Numbered from the stretch's first letter, positions 51,509 to 60,608 are shown. The stretch is DNA of 64,000 nt from Muricoccus pecuniae (GCF_014199205.1 NZ_JACIJD010000001.1:186001-250000); one strand, 5' to 3'. Numbers and translations are program-made. Notes: generated by a model not told the origin, from the letters alone.

Positions 51509-52521
51509 CGCTGCTTCGGGTCCAGCACGTCGCGTAACCCGTCGCCGAGCAGGTTGAAGGCGAGGGAGGCGGCGAAGATGGCGATGCCGGGCATCACGGC
51601 CACCCACCACTGCTCCAGGATGAAGCGCCGGGCGGTCGCGATCATCGTGCCCCATTCCGGCAGTGGCGGTTGCGCGCCGAGGCCGAGGAAGCCGAGGCCG
51701 GCGGCGGTGAGGATGATGGAGGACATGTCCAGCGTCACGCGCACGGCCAGGGAGGGAAGGCACATCGGCATGACGTGGCGCAGCACGACGCGCGCGGGGG
51801 AGGCGCCCGTCATGCGCGCCGCGGCGACGTAGTCCGTGCGGCGGATGGTGAGCGTCTCCGCGCGGGCTAGGCGGGCATAGGGCGGCCAGGCCGTGAGGGC
51901 GATGGCGATCACCGCGCTCTCCACCCCCGGCCTCATCGCGGCGACGAAGGCGAGCGCGAGGATCAGCCGGGGGAAGGCGAGGAAGACGTCCGTGACCCGC
52001 ATCAGCAGCCGGTCCCACAGCCCGCCCGCATAGCCTGCGACGCAGCCGACGAGCAGGCCGAGCGGCGCGACGAGCAGCACCACGGCCACCACCATCCCCA
52101 GCGTGACGCGCCCGCCATAGAGCAAGCGGGACCAGACATCGCGCCCCAGCTCGTCCGTGCCGAGCCAGTGGGCGGCGGAGGGGACGGCGAGGCGGTTGCC
52201 GAGCTGCTGGATGCCGGGATCATGGGTGGCGAGCACGGGCGCCAGCAGGATCAGCAGCAGCATCACGAGGATCACCGCCAGCCCCGCCACCGCCAGCGGG
52301 TTGCGCCGGAAGGCGAGCCAGGCCTGGTAGCGCCGGCCCCAGGCAGCCTGGGAGCGGGAGGCCGGGGCATCGGTGAGCAGCCAGTCCCGCCGGCGGGGCA
52401 CGGCGCCGGGCTGAGGCGGCGGGGGCGCGCCGGCGGGCGCAGTCTCGTCCGGCACGGGCTCCAGGGCCGCGGTCGCGGTGGCGGCGTCGGCCATGGGGCT
52501 CCCGGGGGTTGGTCCGCTCAT
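51505..52521 (-). CDS. Dipeptide/oligopeptide-type ABC transporter permease (OppC/DppC-like)
   Basis: A 338-residue permease. A Pro/Ala-rich cytoplasmic N-terminus of about 70 residues is followed by WLAFRRNPLAVAGLAVILVMLLLILLAPVLA and AAHWLGTDELGRDVWSRLLYGGRVTL, the OppC hallmark. The coupling loop is YVAAARMTGASPARVVLRHVMP. ATG 52521 overlaps the oppB-like stop (ATGA); ATG 52494 (MADAAT) is an alternative start. Confidence 0.92.
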   Translation of the reverse strand: MSGPTPGSPMADAATATAALEPVPDETAPAGAPPPPQPGAVPRRRDWLLTDAPASRSQAAWGRRYQAWLAFRRNPLAVAGLAVILVMLLLILLAPVLATHDPGIQQLGNRLAVPSAAHWLGTDELGRDVWSRLLYGGRVTLGMVVAVVLLVAPLGLLVGCVAGYAGGLWDRLLMRVTDVFLAFPRLILALAFVAAMRPGVESAVIAIALTAWPPYARLARAETLTIRRTDYVAAARMTGASPARVVLRHVMPMCLPSLAVRVTLDMSSIILTAAGLGFLGLGAQPPLPEWGTMIATARRFILEQWWVAVMPGIAIFAASLAFNLLGDGLRDVLDPKQR

Positions 52522-53549
52522 CGCGTGCGGGGGTCCAGCAGGCGGTAGAGAAGGTCGGCGAAGAGGTTCAGCACGACGTAGATCAGCCCGACGACGAGGG
52601 TGGCGCCGAGGACGGCGTTCATGTCCGCATTCAGCAGCGAGACGGTGAGGTACTGGCCGAGGCCGGGCCAAGCGAAGATCGTCTCGGTCAGCACCGCGCC
52701 CTCCAGCAGCCCGGCATAGGTGAGGAAGATCACCGTCACCAGCGGGACGAGCGTGTTGCGGAAGGCGTGGCGCCAGACGATGCGGGCGTTGGACAGCCCT
52801 TTGGCGCGGGCGGTGGTGACGTACTCGCTGCGGAGTTCCGCCAGCATGAAGGCGCGCGTCATGCGCGCGATATAGGCGAGGGAGAAGAAGGCGAGGATGC
52901 CGGCGGGCTGGACGAGGTGCAGCACCGCGTCCCAGAAGGCCGGCCAGTCATTCGCCAGCGCGGCGTCCAGCGTCAGCAGCCCCGTCACCGGCTCCACCAT
53001 GTCCTGGTAGACGATGCCCTGGCGCCCGGGGCCGGGCAGCCAGCCGAGCCAGGCGTAGAAGACGAGCAGCGAGACGAGGCCGAGCACGAAGACCGGCAGG
53101 GAATGGCCGGCGAGGCAGAAGACGCGCACGGCCTGGTCCACCCAGCTTCCCTGCCGCGTCGCTGCCAGCACGCCGAGCCCGATGCCGAGGACGGCGGCGA
53201 TGATGATGGCCAGCGTCGCCAGCTCGAAGGTGGCGGGGAAGAAGCGCGCGATGTCCTCCCACACCGGGTTGGAGGTCATGACGGAGCGGCCGAGATTGCC
53301 GGTCACGATGTCCGTCAGGTAGCGCCAGAACTGCATGGGCAGCGGCTGGTCCAGCCCCAGCTCCACCCGCGCGCGCGCCACCACGTCGGCCGGGGCGCGG
53401 TCTCCCACCACGGCCAGCACGGGGTCGATCGGCACCACGCGCCCGATGAAGAAGGTGACGAGGGCGAGGCCGAGCAGCGTGATGGGGATGCTGGCGGCGG
53501 TGGCCGCCAGCGATCCCCATTGCCGTGATATCAGACGCGCGCGGGGCAA
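52518..53549 (-). CDS. Dipeptide/oligopeptide-type ABC transporter permease (OppB/DppB-like), TTG start
   Basis: A 343-residue permease with six membrane segments. LGLDQPLPMQFWRYLTDIVTGNLGRSV is the characteristic OppB periplasmic loop. EYVTTARAKGLSNARIVWRHAFRNTLVPLVT is the coupling loop, and LLEGAVLTETIFAWPGLGQYL follows. The only suitable start before the first membrane helix is TTG at 53549, three bases after the binding-protein stop, with no strong SD. Translation probably depends on coupling with the upstream gene. Confidence 0.9.
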   Translation of the reverse strand: MPRARLISRQWGSLAATAASIPITLLGLALVTFFIGRVVPIDPVLAVVGDRAPADVVARARVELGLDQPLPMQFWRYLTDIVTGNLGRSVMTSNPVWEDIARFFPATFELATLAIIIAAVLGIGLGVLAATRQGSWVDQAVRVFCLAGHSLPVFVLGLVSLLVFYAWLGWLPGPGRQGIVYQDMVEPVTGLLTLDAALANDWPAFWDAVLHLVQPAGILAFFSLAYIARMTRAFMLAELRSEYVTTARAKGLSNARIVWRHAFRNTLVPLVTVIFLTYAGLLEGAVLTETIFAWPGLGQYLTVSLLNADMNAVLGATLVVGLIYVVLNLFADLLYRLLDPRTR

Positions 53550-53552
53550 GGC

Positions 53553-55160
53553 TCAGGCCTTGGCGATGGAGGCGTATTCCGTCCGGTCGTTCAGCACGCC
53601 GATCCGGAAGCCGCGCACCCCGCTGCGGACCACCGCCACCTCCACGTCCTGCAGCATGATGGCGAAGGGGCTCTGCTGCTGATGGTCGCGCTGCAACTGC
53701 TCATACATGTCCACGCGCTTCTCCGCGTCCGTCTCCTTCACGGCCGCCAGGGTGCGCGCGGTCAGCTCGGGGATCTCCCAGCCCGAGCGCCAGGCGAGGG
53801 TCTTGTTGCGCGCATCGTCCCCGTTGTCGGGGTTCATGCTGAAGGCCTCGGCATTGCTGTGCGGGTCGAAATAGTCGGAGCCCCAGCGCAGGAGGGCGAG
53901 CTCGTGCCCGCGCGCGCGGGTTTTGGTGATGACGGCGCGCATCTCGCCCGGCAGCATGCGCGCGCGGATGCCGATGGCGGCGAGGTTCGCCTGCACGGCC
54001 TGCGCGATGTCGCCCACGGGTGCGCCGGAGAAGAAGTCGAAGGAGCACTCGAAACCATCGGGATGCCCGGCCTCGGCCAGCAGGCGCTTGGCCCCGGCCA
54101 CGTCCATCTTGAAGGGCTTCTCCGTCAGAGCGCCGGGCAGGCCCTCCGGCAGGAAGGCCTGGTGGACGGCGTAGTTGCTGGGGACGATGTTGCTCTGGAT
54201 GCCTTCGTAATCGATCGCCATCTTGATCGCCTGCCGCACCCCGGGCTTCGACAGGATCGGGTGCTTCTGGTTCATCGCGATGTAGAGCACGCCGGCCTTG
54301 CGCTGCGTGACCACGGTATAGCGGCTGTCGCCCGCCACGCCCTTGATCTGGTCGGAGGCGAGGTTGCGCGCGATGTCGTAGTCCCCGCGCTGCAGGCCGA
54401 GGAGCTGCGCCGAGGGGTCGGCGACGTGGCGCATGATGATCCGGCGCGTGGCGGGCGCCTCGGCCGCGTTCGGGTTCGCCTGCAGCGTCACCGCCTCGCT
54501 CGCGCGCCAGGAGACGATGCTGTAGGAGCCCGAGCCCGCGGAGTTCGTCTTCAGCCAGCCATTGCCCCAGTCATCCCCCTGGACGCGGGCGGAGAGGGTC
54601 GCCTTCTCCACGATGCTGCCGACCGCCGCGGACAGGCAGTAGAGCAGGAAGGAGGTCGCGGTCGGCTCGGCGGTGGTCAGCACCACGGTGCGGGGGTCGG
54701 TGGCGCGAATGGTCTGCGCCATGTTGCCGCGGTTGAAGCCGAACTGGTTGATGATGAAGGCCGGGCTCTTGTTCAGCGCCACCACGCGCTGGAGGGAGTA
54801 GACCACGTCCTCCGCCGTCGCCTCCTTGCCGCTGGCGAACTTCTGGCCGGTCTTCAGGCGGAAGGTGAAGGTCTTCGCGTCGTCGCCCGCCGTCCAGCTC
54901 TCGGCGAGGTCGCCGATGAGGCGGGCGGGATCGTCGTTCGGGGTGGAGACGAGGCGCTGGTAGACGTTCCCCGAGATCTCGGCGCCCGTGTACTCGAAGC
55001 TCTCGGCGGGATCGAGGGTGATGAGGTCGTCGAGCTGCTTGGCCATCACGATCACGCCCGGCGGCGTCTGGGCCTGGGCAGAGCGGATCACCGTGTTCCA
55101 GGAGAGGGCGGCGCCGGAGGCGGCCCCGAGGCCGGTCAGGAGGGTGCGGCGGGTCGTCAT
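53553..55160 (-). CDS. ABC transporter substrate-binding protein, family 5 (OppA/DppA-like)
   Basis: A 535-residue periplasmic binding protein with a twin-arginine-like signal (TTRRTLLTGLGAASGAAL, then AQAQT). DDLITLDPAESFEYTGAEISGNVYQRLV and TFRLKTGQKFASGKEATAEDVVYSLQR are SBP_bac_5 landmarks. ATG 55160 places the signal at the N-terminus. Ligand not readable: peptides, nickel or other small molecules are all handled by the family. First gene of a five-gene operon with 3-bp gap or 4-bp overlaps. Confidence 0.92.
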   Translation of the reverse strand: MTTRRTLLTGLGAASGAALSWNTVIRSAQAQTPPGVIVMAKQLDDLITLDPAESFEYTGAEISGNVYQRLVSTPNDDPARLIGDLAESWTAGDDAKTFTFRLKTGQKFASGKEATAEDVVYSLQRVVALNKSPAFIINQFGFNRGNMAQTIRATDPRTVVLTTAEPTATSFLLYCLSAAVGSIVEKATLSARVQGDDWGNGWLKTNSAGSGSYSIVSWRASEAVTLQANPNAAEAPATRRIIMRHVADPSAQLLGLQRGDYDIARNLASDQIKGVAGDSRYTVVTQRKAGVLYIAMNQKHPILSKPGVRQAIKMAIDYEGIQSNIVPSNYAVHQAFLPEGLPGALTEKPFKMDVAGAKRLLAEAGHPDGFECSFDFFSGAPVGDIAQAVQANLAAIGIRARMLPGEMRAVITKTRARGHELALLRWGSDYFDPHSNAEAFSMNPDNGDDARNKTLAWRSGWEIPELTARTLAAVKETDAEKRVDMYEQLQRDHQQQSPFAIMLQDVEVAVVRSGVRGFRIGVLNDRTEYASIAKA

Positions 55161-55254
55161 GCGTCGTCTCCGGTGGATGGGGTGGCGAATGCCCGTGCGC
55201 CGGGCCTTCCGCAAGGCTGGACCAGGGGGGCAGGCCGTGCCAAGCGCGAAAGCC

Positions 55255-55923
55255 ATGGAGTTCTGGCAGAGATTTGAGCCCGCCCCGGACGCGCCGCCCT
55301 ATCGGGAGAGCATGGCGGCGCCGATGCCGGACGGATCGGCCCTCCGCCTGCCGCTCCGCGACTACGGCGAGGTCGCGGTCGGCGGGCTGATCGTCAACCA
55401 AGCCTCCTTCGCCGTGCTGCGGCGCCTCGCCGCCTGGATGGCCGAGGCCGCGCGGCCGCTCGGCGCCGAGGTGGTCTGCGGGCTGCCGACCCTCGGCCAC
55501 GCCCTCGCGCCCCTCGTGGCCGAGGTGCTGGGCCATCCGAACTGGGTCGCGGCCGGCTACTCGCGCAAGCGCTGGTACGAGGAGGTCCTCTCCGCCCCCG
55601 TCTCATCCTCCACCACGCCGGGGGAGCGGCGGATCTGGCTGGACCCGCGCATCCTCCCGCGCCTCGAAACCCGCCGCGTGCTGCTGGTGGACGACGTGGT
55701 CAGCACGGGCAGCTCCGCGCGGGCGGGGCTGGAACTGCTGGACAGGGCGGGGGTGAGGCCCGTGGGGTTCCTCGTGGCCATGGCTCAGGGGGATCGCTGG
55801 GTCCCGTCCTGGCCCGCGGAGCTGCCCGTCGTGGCAGCCTTCGCCACGCCCCTTCTCCGGCGCGGGCCGCAGGGCTGGGTGCCGGACCCGGCGACGCAAC
55901 CAAAGGTGGTGCTGCCGGGCTGA
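55255..55923 (+). CDS. Phosphoribosyltransferase-family protein
   Basis: A 222-residue type I PRTase-like protein. The PRPP-binding motif VLLVDDVVSTGSSARAG lies at about residues 145-161. IVNQASFAVLRRLAAWMAE and VVCGLPTLGHALAPLVAEVLGHPNWVAAGYSRKRWY match a proteobacterial group that begins MEFWQ. ATG 55255 was chosen to match that start; GTG 55237, with a GGGGGG run upstream, would add six residues. Substrate base unknown. It is divergent from the ABC operon, with about 95 bp between starts. Confidence 0.87.
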   Translation: MEFWQRFEPAPDAPPYRESMAAPMPDGSALRLPLRDYGEVAVGGLIVNQASFAVLRRLAAWMAEAARPLGAEVVCGLPTLGHALAPLVAEVLGHPNWVAAGYSRKRWYEEVLSAPVSSSTTPGERRIWLDPRILPRLETRRVLLVDDVVSTGSSARAGLELLDRAGVRPVGFLVAMAQGDRWVPSWPAELPVVAAFATPLLRRGPQGWVPDPATQPKVVLPG

Positions 55924-56009
55924 CAAGCGCGTGCGCCGTGACAAAAGCGTTGCACCCGCCCCGACCGGCCTGATCTGATGAGTGGACCACTGGCGCGAGG
56001 ACGTGTTCC

Positions 56010-56726
56010 ATGCGGCGACGGTCCCTTCTCGCGGCCAGCGGCGCCGCGGTCATCCCCGCGGCGCGGCCGCGCGCGGCGGAAGGCGTGGACCTTCTCCTCG
56101 TGCTCGCCGTGGATGTCTCCCGATCGATCGACGACGACGAGGCCCGGCTCCAGCGCGAGGGCTATCGCAGCGCGATCACCGATGCGCGCGTGATGGAGGC
56201 GATCCGCTCGGGCATGATGGGCGCGATCGCGGTGGCCTATGTCGAATGGGCCGGCTCGGATTACCAGCGGCTCGTCATCCCCTGGACCCATATCGGCAGC
56301 GGCGCGGAGGCCGAGGCCTGGGCGGCCGAGCTGGGGCGCGCGCCCCGTGTGGCCCTCTCCTGGACCTCGATCTCCGGCGGGCTCGACTTCTCCATGCGCG
56401 TGCTGTCCGAGGCGCCCTTCGAGGGGACGCGGCGCGTGATCGACGTCTCGGGCGACGGGGTGAACAACAGCGGCATGCCCGTCGAGACCGTGCGGGACCG
56501 CGTCGCGGCCGAGGGCGTGACGATCAACGGGCTGCCGATCATGAACGACCGGCCTACCTTCGGGCGGCCCTCGCCGGTGCCGCTCGACCAGTACTACCGC
56601 GATTCCGTCATCGGCGGGGACGGGGCCTTCCTCGTCGCGGCGGAGGACTTCGAATCCTTCGGCAATGCCGTGCGCCGCAAGCTCGTGCGCGAGATCGCGG
56701 CGCTGCCGGGGCCGGTCGTGACCTGA
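56010..56726 (+). CDS. DUF1194 protein with von Willebrand factor A fold
   Basis: A 238-residue exported protein: short signal (RRRSLLAASGAAVIPAA), then VDLLLVLAVDVSRSIDDDEARLQREGYRSA with the metal-site DxSxS motif of vWA domains. AYVEWAGSDYQRLVIPWT and TRRVIDVSGDGVNNSGMP (second metal-site Asp) complete the DUF1194 pattern. It likely binds Mg and a protein partner; no role is known. The 86 bp from the PRTase stop leaves room for its own promoter. Confidence 0.88.
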   Translation: MRRRSLLAASGAAVIPAARPRAAEGVDLLLVLAVDVSRSIDDDEARLQREGYRSAITDARVMEAIRSGMMGAIAVAYVEWAGSDYQRLVIPWTHIGSGAEAEAWAAELGRAPRVALSWTSISGGLDFSMRVLSEAPFEGTRRVIDVSGDGVNNSGMPVETVRDRVAAEGVTINGLPIMNDRPTFGRPSPVPLDQYYRDSVIGGDGAFLVAAEDFESFGNAVRRKLVREIAALPGPVVT

Positions 56727-56748
56727 CCGGCGCCCGGCCACGCCGGGT

Positions 56749-57159
56749 TCAGCGCTCGATCTCCTCCACGACGATCCCGAAGGCGGCGAGCCCTTCGGCC
56801 AGCAAGTCGCCGAGCAGGTTCAAGCCCATGAGGTGGCCTGCGGGATCGGCCTCCTCTCGCTCGCGCGCGGCGGCCAACGCCTCCTCCCACTCGTCCGGCT
56901 CGTAGTCGCCATGGCCAATCCAGGCGAGGGCGAGGAGCGAGGCCTGCTCATCCTCGTTCAGCTCGTCGATCAGCGTCTCGAGATCCCCGCCGGCCGCATC
57001 GGCCTTGGCGCCGTCCTCGTCCTCGGCGTCGTCATCCGTCTCGTCGGCGCGGGCGGCATCGATGATGTTCGCGACGGCCCGCAGGCTGATGCCGAGATCG
57101 ACGTCCTCCTCGTCGTCGTCACGGGAAGGGCCAGGATTTCCGCGCCGCTTGTCGCTCAT
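56749..57159 (-). CDS. DUF3775 family acidic protein
   Basis: A 136-residue, strongly acidic protein. GISLRAVANIIDAARADE is followed by a Asp/Glu-rich insert. LIDELNEDEQASLLALAWIGHGDYEPDEWEEALAAARER and a C-terminal DPAGHLMGLNLLGDLLAEGL correspond to DUF3775. Function unknown. ATG 57159 begins MSDKRRGN; the upstream frame to 57276 is Arg-rich shadow. It converges with the DUF1194 gene. Confidence 0.85.
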   Translation of the reverse strand: MSDKRRGNPGPSRDDDEEDVDLGISLRAVANIIDAARADETDDDAEDEDGAKADAAGGDLETLIDELNEDEQASLLALAWIGHGDYEPDEWEEALAAAREREEADPAGHLMGLNLLGDLLAEGLAAFGIVVEEIER

Positions 57160-57299
57160 GGAGGAGGTCCCGATCGCCTGTGTGAGTTGGTGCCGCCCGC
57201 CCAACGCTTGATCGGCCCTTCGGCTTCGCGAAACCGCCGTCCCGACTCGGCGTTCATTCCGCAGAGGGTGGCGCAAGAACCCGGTCTAAATAGTTGATT

Positions 57300-57321
57300 T
57301 GAATCAGAACCTACTGATTCA
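57300..57321. promoter_or_regulatory. 8-bp perfect inverted repeat in the leader of the small secreted protein gene
   Basis: TGAATCAG and CTGATTCA separated by six bases, in a short A/T-rich stretch 11 bp before the ATG at 57333 and just upstream of its GAGGGGG ribosome site. It could be an operator or an mRNA hairpin controlling translation. Confidence 0.5.
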
Positions 57322-57332
57322 CAAGAGGGGGT

Positions 57333-57671
57333 GTGATGATGATTAAGACAGGCACGATCGCACTCCTCGGCCTCCTGGCGATGGCGCCCCTGGCCCATGC
57401 CGCCGACACGCCGGCCTTCGTGACCGCCACGATGTGCGACGCGGCGGCCCCGATCGCGGCGGGAGAGGCCGTCTTCTCGCGCAAGATCCGGGCAGAGCGC
57501 CCCGTTGCCCGCCAGGCCGCCCCGGCCCGCCGGCGCGCGCGCAACGCCCGCCCCGCCGCCCCGGCGGCGCAGCCGGAGCCGCAGGCCGCCGAGATCGATT
57601 CGATGCTGCGCCCGGCCGTGCATTTCTGCATGTCGCCCGCGGGCTTCGCGGACCGCGTGCGCTACACCTGA
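57333..57671 (+). CDS. Small secreted Ala/Arg/Pro-rich protein, unknown function
   Basis: A 112-residue protein. A classical signal peptide (MIKTGTIALLGLLAMAPLAHA, cleavage near residue 23) is followed by DTPAFVTATMCDAAAPIAAGE, a low-complexity Arg/Ala/Pro core, then EIDSMLRPAVHFCMSPAGFADRVRY. The two Cys (about residues 35 and 99) bracket the core and could form a disulfide. GAGGGGG precedes tandem ATGs. No family was recognised. Confidence 0.7.
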   Translation: MMMIKTGTIALLGLLAMAPLAHAADTPAFVTATMCDAAAPIAAGEAVFSRKIRAERPVARQAAPARRRARNARPAAPAAQPEPQAAEIDSMLRPAVHFCMSPAGFADRVRYT

Positions 57672-57693
57672 GGCGCGGCCCGGCCGGTCGCCG

Positions 57694-58521
57694 TCAGGCC
57701 GACCAGTCCGGCGCGAAATCCGGCTTCACGAAGCGCTGGTCCTTCGGCAGCGCATCGATCTCCGCGATGTCAGCCTCGGTGAGCCTCTGCGCGAGAGACA
57801 GCGCTTCCAGGTTGGACCGCTGGCTCTCCGGCCGCGCGGCTTTCGGGATCACGGCCACGCCGTCCTGCCGCAGCAGCCAGGCGAGCGCGACCTGCGCCGC
57901 GCTGACCCCGTGCCGTTCCGCGATGGCGAGGAGCTTCGGGTCGCTCGCGAGCCTTCCCTGGCCGAGCGGCGAGTAGGCCGTCAGCACGATCCCGTTGGGC
58001 CGCGTGATCTCCAGCAGCCGGTCCTGCGAGAGCAGCGCGTGGTACTCCACCTGGTTCGTCGCGATCGGCACGCCCGTCTCGATGGCGCGCTTCAGCAGGC
58101 CGGGCGGGAAGTTCGCGACGCCGATGGCGCGGGCCAGCCCTTCCTTGCGCAGCCGTGCCATGTCCCCCATCACGCGCGGCAGATCCATCCCGGCCGCGGG
58201 CCAGTGAATGAGGTAGAGGTCGAGGTAATCCGTGCCGAGACGCTCCAGCGAGGCCTCGCAATGCGCGCGGATCTCCTCGGGGCCGAGATGCGTCCACCAC
58301 ACCTTGCTCGTGACGAAGACCTCGCCGCGCGGCAGGCCCGAGGCCTTCAGCCCCGCGCCGACCTCGGCCTCGTTGCCGTACATCTCCGCGGTGTCGAGGG
58401 CGCGGTAGCCGAGGGAGAGGGCGGATTCCACCGCCGCCTGGCCCTCGGCCCCGGAGAGGCGCCAGGTGCCGTAGCCCAGGCGCGGAATGGAGATCAGGGG
58501 TGTGTCGATGCGTTCGCTCAT
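57694..58521 (-). CDS. Aldo/keto reductase
   Basis: A 275-residue AKR-family NADPH oxidoreductase, TIM barrel, similar in length to 2,5-diketo-D-gluconate reductases. The catalytic tetrad is visible: Asp and Tyr in RALDTAEMYGNEAEV, Lys in FVTSKVWW, His in YLIHWPA. The cofactor end has VIPKAARPESQRSNLEA, in which the usual Lys-Ser region is retained. Physiological substrate unknown. It ends 22 bp from the end of the convergent small secreted protein gene and lies 21 bp downstream of the WD40 gene. Confidence 0.93.
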   Translation of the reverse strand: MSERIDTPLISIPRLGYGTWRLSGAEGQAAVESALSLGYRALDTAEMYGNEAEVGAGLKASGLPRGEVFVTSKVWWTHLGPEEIRAHCEASLERLGTDYLDLYLIHWPAAGMDLPRVMGDMARLRKEGLARAIGVANFPPGLLKRAIETGVPIATNQVEYHALLSQDRLLEITRPNGIVLTAYSPLGQGRLASDPKLLAIAERHGVSAAQVALAWLLRQDGVAVIPKAARPESQRSNLEALSLAQRLTEADIAEIDALPKDQRFVKPDFAPDWSA

Positions 58522-58542
58522 GCGGCGGAGGGTGGGGACGCT

Positions 58543-59583
58543 CTAGCGCTTCGCCAAGTCAAGAAGCGCGGCGAAGCCGGTTTCCGTGCCGAAGGCGAGA
58601 TGCGTGCCGGCCGGATTCCAGGCAAGCGCCGAGACCGCGCCGCGCCCGGGCGCGGCGACCGGCACGACCTTGCCCGAGCCGATCTCCGCCATCAGCACCA
58701 GCCCGTCCTGAAAACCGGCCACCACCACCTCGTGCTGCGGATGGCAGGCGACGCGGGTGCAGATCACTTGGTCTCCACCCGCGATCTCCGTCGGCGCCTT
58801 GCCCATGGGACCGCCGCCGAAGAAAGGCCAGAGCACGACGGAATCCGCACCCGACGAGGCGAGCCAGCGCCCCTTGGCGGTGAAGGAGAGGGAGGAAGTC
58901 TTCGCGGGATAGCCGGACATGCGCATGTGCTGGCTGTCCGTCAGCCGCCATCCGTGCAGCGCGTTCTCCTGCATCGCCGTCACGACGTTCTGCCCATCGG
59001 GGGAGATGGCGACGGCGTGGTGGCTTCCCTTCCACTCCAGCACGCGCGGCTTGTCCGCCTTCGCCGCGACGAACCAGGAGGAAACGCCGTTGTAGTGGGT
59101 GGCGAAGACGCGCTTGCCCTTCGCATCGATCGCCACGCCGCCGACGGTGGAGGGGTGTGGACCCAGCACCTTCAGCTTCGCGCCCTTGCCGTCGAAAAGA
59201 TGGACGTTCTTGCCCACCGCTACCGCGCGCAGCCCGGAAGGATGGGTGGCGAGGTGCTCCACCCACTTCATCATGCCGAACTCGGCCAGAGCCTCCATGC
59301 CTCCATCCGGCGCGATGCGGACGAGCCTGCCGTCATCGCCGCCGGAGAGGAGGCCATCCACCGCATCGGGCACGAGGGACTGGCCCGTGCCGTCATGTGC
59401 CTCCAGCCGCCGCCACGCCGCCGCATGGTCGGCGGGATCGGCGAGATGGACCGTGCCGTCCGAGAGGGCGAAGCCGGCGAGGCGGCCCTCCCGCCCGAAG
59501 GCGGCGCCGACCACCCAGGCCCCGAGGTCGCGGCCCGTGCCGCGCTGGTCCAGCAGGAAATCCGCTTCGGCAACACCCGACAT
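58543..59583 (-). CDS. WD40 repeat protein downstream of COG0523 GTPase
   Basis: A 346-residue beta-propeller-type protein with about six or seven degenerate WD40 blades, such as LAGFALSDGTVHLADP, HAVAISPDGQNVVTAMQENALHGWRL and SSLSFTAKGRWLASSGADSVVLWPF. No signal peptide; probably cytoplasmic scaffold. It starts four bases after the GTPase stop, so the two are co-expressed. The close link suggests a shared role in metal delivery. Confidence 0.88.
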   Translation of the reverse strand: MSGVAEADFLLDQRGTGRDLGAWVVGAAFGREGRLAGFALSDGTVHLADPADHAAAWRRLEAHDGTGQSLVPDAVDGLLSGGDDGRLVRIAPDGGMEALAEFGMMKWVEHLATHPSGLRAVAVGKNVHLFDGKGAKLKVLGPHPSTVGGVAIDAKGKRVFATHYNGVSSWFVAAKADKPRVLEWKGSHHAVAISPDGQNVVTAMQENALHGWRLTDSQHMRMSGYPAKTSSLSFTAKGRWLASSGADSVVLWPFFGGGPMGKAPTEIAGGDQVICTRVACHPQHEVVVAGFQDGLVLMAEIGSGKVVPVAAPGRGAVSALAWNPAGTHLAFGTETGFAALLDLAKR

Positions 59584-59587
59584 CGCG

Positions 59588-60556
59588 TCAGGCCGCCGTG
59601 GATTCGAAGCCGCGGCGCAGCTTCGGGCGGTTCAGGTCGCGGCCGATGAAGACGATGCGCGACTTGCGCGGGTCCCCTTCCTTCCACGGGCCGATGTAGT
59701 CGCCGTCGGCGATCATGTGCACGGCCTGGAAGGCGAAACGGCGGTCATCGCCCTGGTAGTGCAGGATGCCCTTGGTCCGCAGCAGGTCCTGGCCCTTGGT
59801 CTGGAGCAGCTCGCCGATCCAGGCGTTGAACTTCTCGGCGTCCACGGGGCGGTCCAGCTCGAAGGAGACGGACTGCACGTTGCTGTCATGGCTATGGTCG
59901 TCGTCGCCCGAGAGGAACTCGGGCTCGCGGGCGAGGATGCGGTCGAGGCGGAAGGCGTCGCGGCCGATCACCGCGTCCAGCGGCACGTCTGACTTGGTGG
60001 CGCGGCGGATCTCCACCGTCGGGTTGATGGCGCGGATCCGGCGCTCGACCTCGTCCGCCTCCTCGTTGGAAACGAGGTCCATCTTGTTCAGCACGATCAC
60101 GTCGGCGAAGGCGACCTGCTCCTCGGCCTCCGGGCTGTCGCCCAGGCGGGTGAGGAGGTGCTTGGCGTCCACCACCGTCACGATCGCGTCCAGCCGCGTC
60201 GCGCGCTTCACGTCCTCGTCCACGAAGAAGGTCTGGGCGACGGGGGCGGGATTCGCCAGGCCGGTCGTCTCGACGATGATGCCGTCGAACTTGTCCTTGC
60301 GCTTCATCAGCCCGCCGAGGATGCGGATGAGGTCCCCGCGCACGGTGCAGCAGATGCAGCCGTTGTTCATCTCGAACACCTCCTCGTCGGCGTCGATGAC
60401 GAGGTCCTGGTCCACCCCCATCTCGCCGAACTCGTTGATCACCACCGCGAACTTGCGGCCGTGATTCTCGGTGAGGATGCGGTTGAGGAGGGTGGTCTTG
60501 CCGGCGCCGAGATAGCCGGTGAGGACGGTGACGGGGGTGGGCAGGGTGTCGGACAT
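59588..60556 (-). CDS. COG0523 (CobW/ZNG1-like) metallochaperone GTPase
   Basis: A 322-residue G3E GTPase. Walker A is [10 protein letters not shown] (residues 13-22). NEFGEMGVD, the metal-site CICC ([11 protein letters not shown], near residue 68), [11 protein letters not shown] and the base-recognition NKMD follow. A CobW C-terminal domain lies at about 215-300 ([19 protein letters not shown]). An Asp/His stretch DDDHSHDSN near residue 207 could bind zinc. A Zur-like box upstream and no cobalamin genes nearby favour a zinc role over CobW proper. Confidence 0.92.
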   Translation of the reverse strand: MSDTLPTPVTVLTGYLGAGKTTLLNRILTENHGRKFAVVINEFGEMGVDQDLVIDADEEVFEMNNGCICCTVRGDLIRILGGLMKRKDKFDGIIVETTGLANPAPVAQTFFVDEDVKRATRLDAIVTVVDAKHLLTRLGDSPEAEEQVAFADVIVLNKMDLVSNEEADEVERRIRAINPTVEIRRATKSDVPLDAVIGRDAFRLDRILAREPEFLSGDDDHSHDSNVQSVSFELDRPVDAEKFNAWIGELLQTKGQDLLRTKGILHYQGDDRRFAFQAVHMIADGDYIGPWKEGDPRKSRIVFIGRDLNRPKLRRGFESTAA

Positions 60557-60593
60557 GCGCTTCCTCGGGGGGGAGGGGAGGTCGGGTTCGCGG

Positions 60594-60608
60594 CGTTATA
60601 TGGTATCA
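60594..60608 (-). promoter_or_regulatory. Zur-box-like site upstream of the COG0523 GTPase
   Basis: Minus strand TGATACCATATAACG agrees at 11 of 15 positions with a proteobacterial Zur palindrome of the form TGTTATANTATAACA, compared from memory. It lies 38-52 bp before the ATG at 60556, in an otherwise very GC-rich stretch. It would mean zinc-repressed expression of the GTPase and WD40 pair. The TATAAC part could alternatively be a plain -10 element. Confidence 0.45.
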
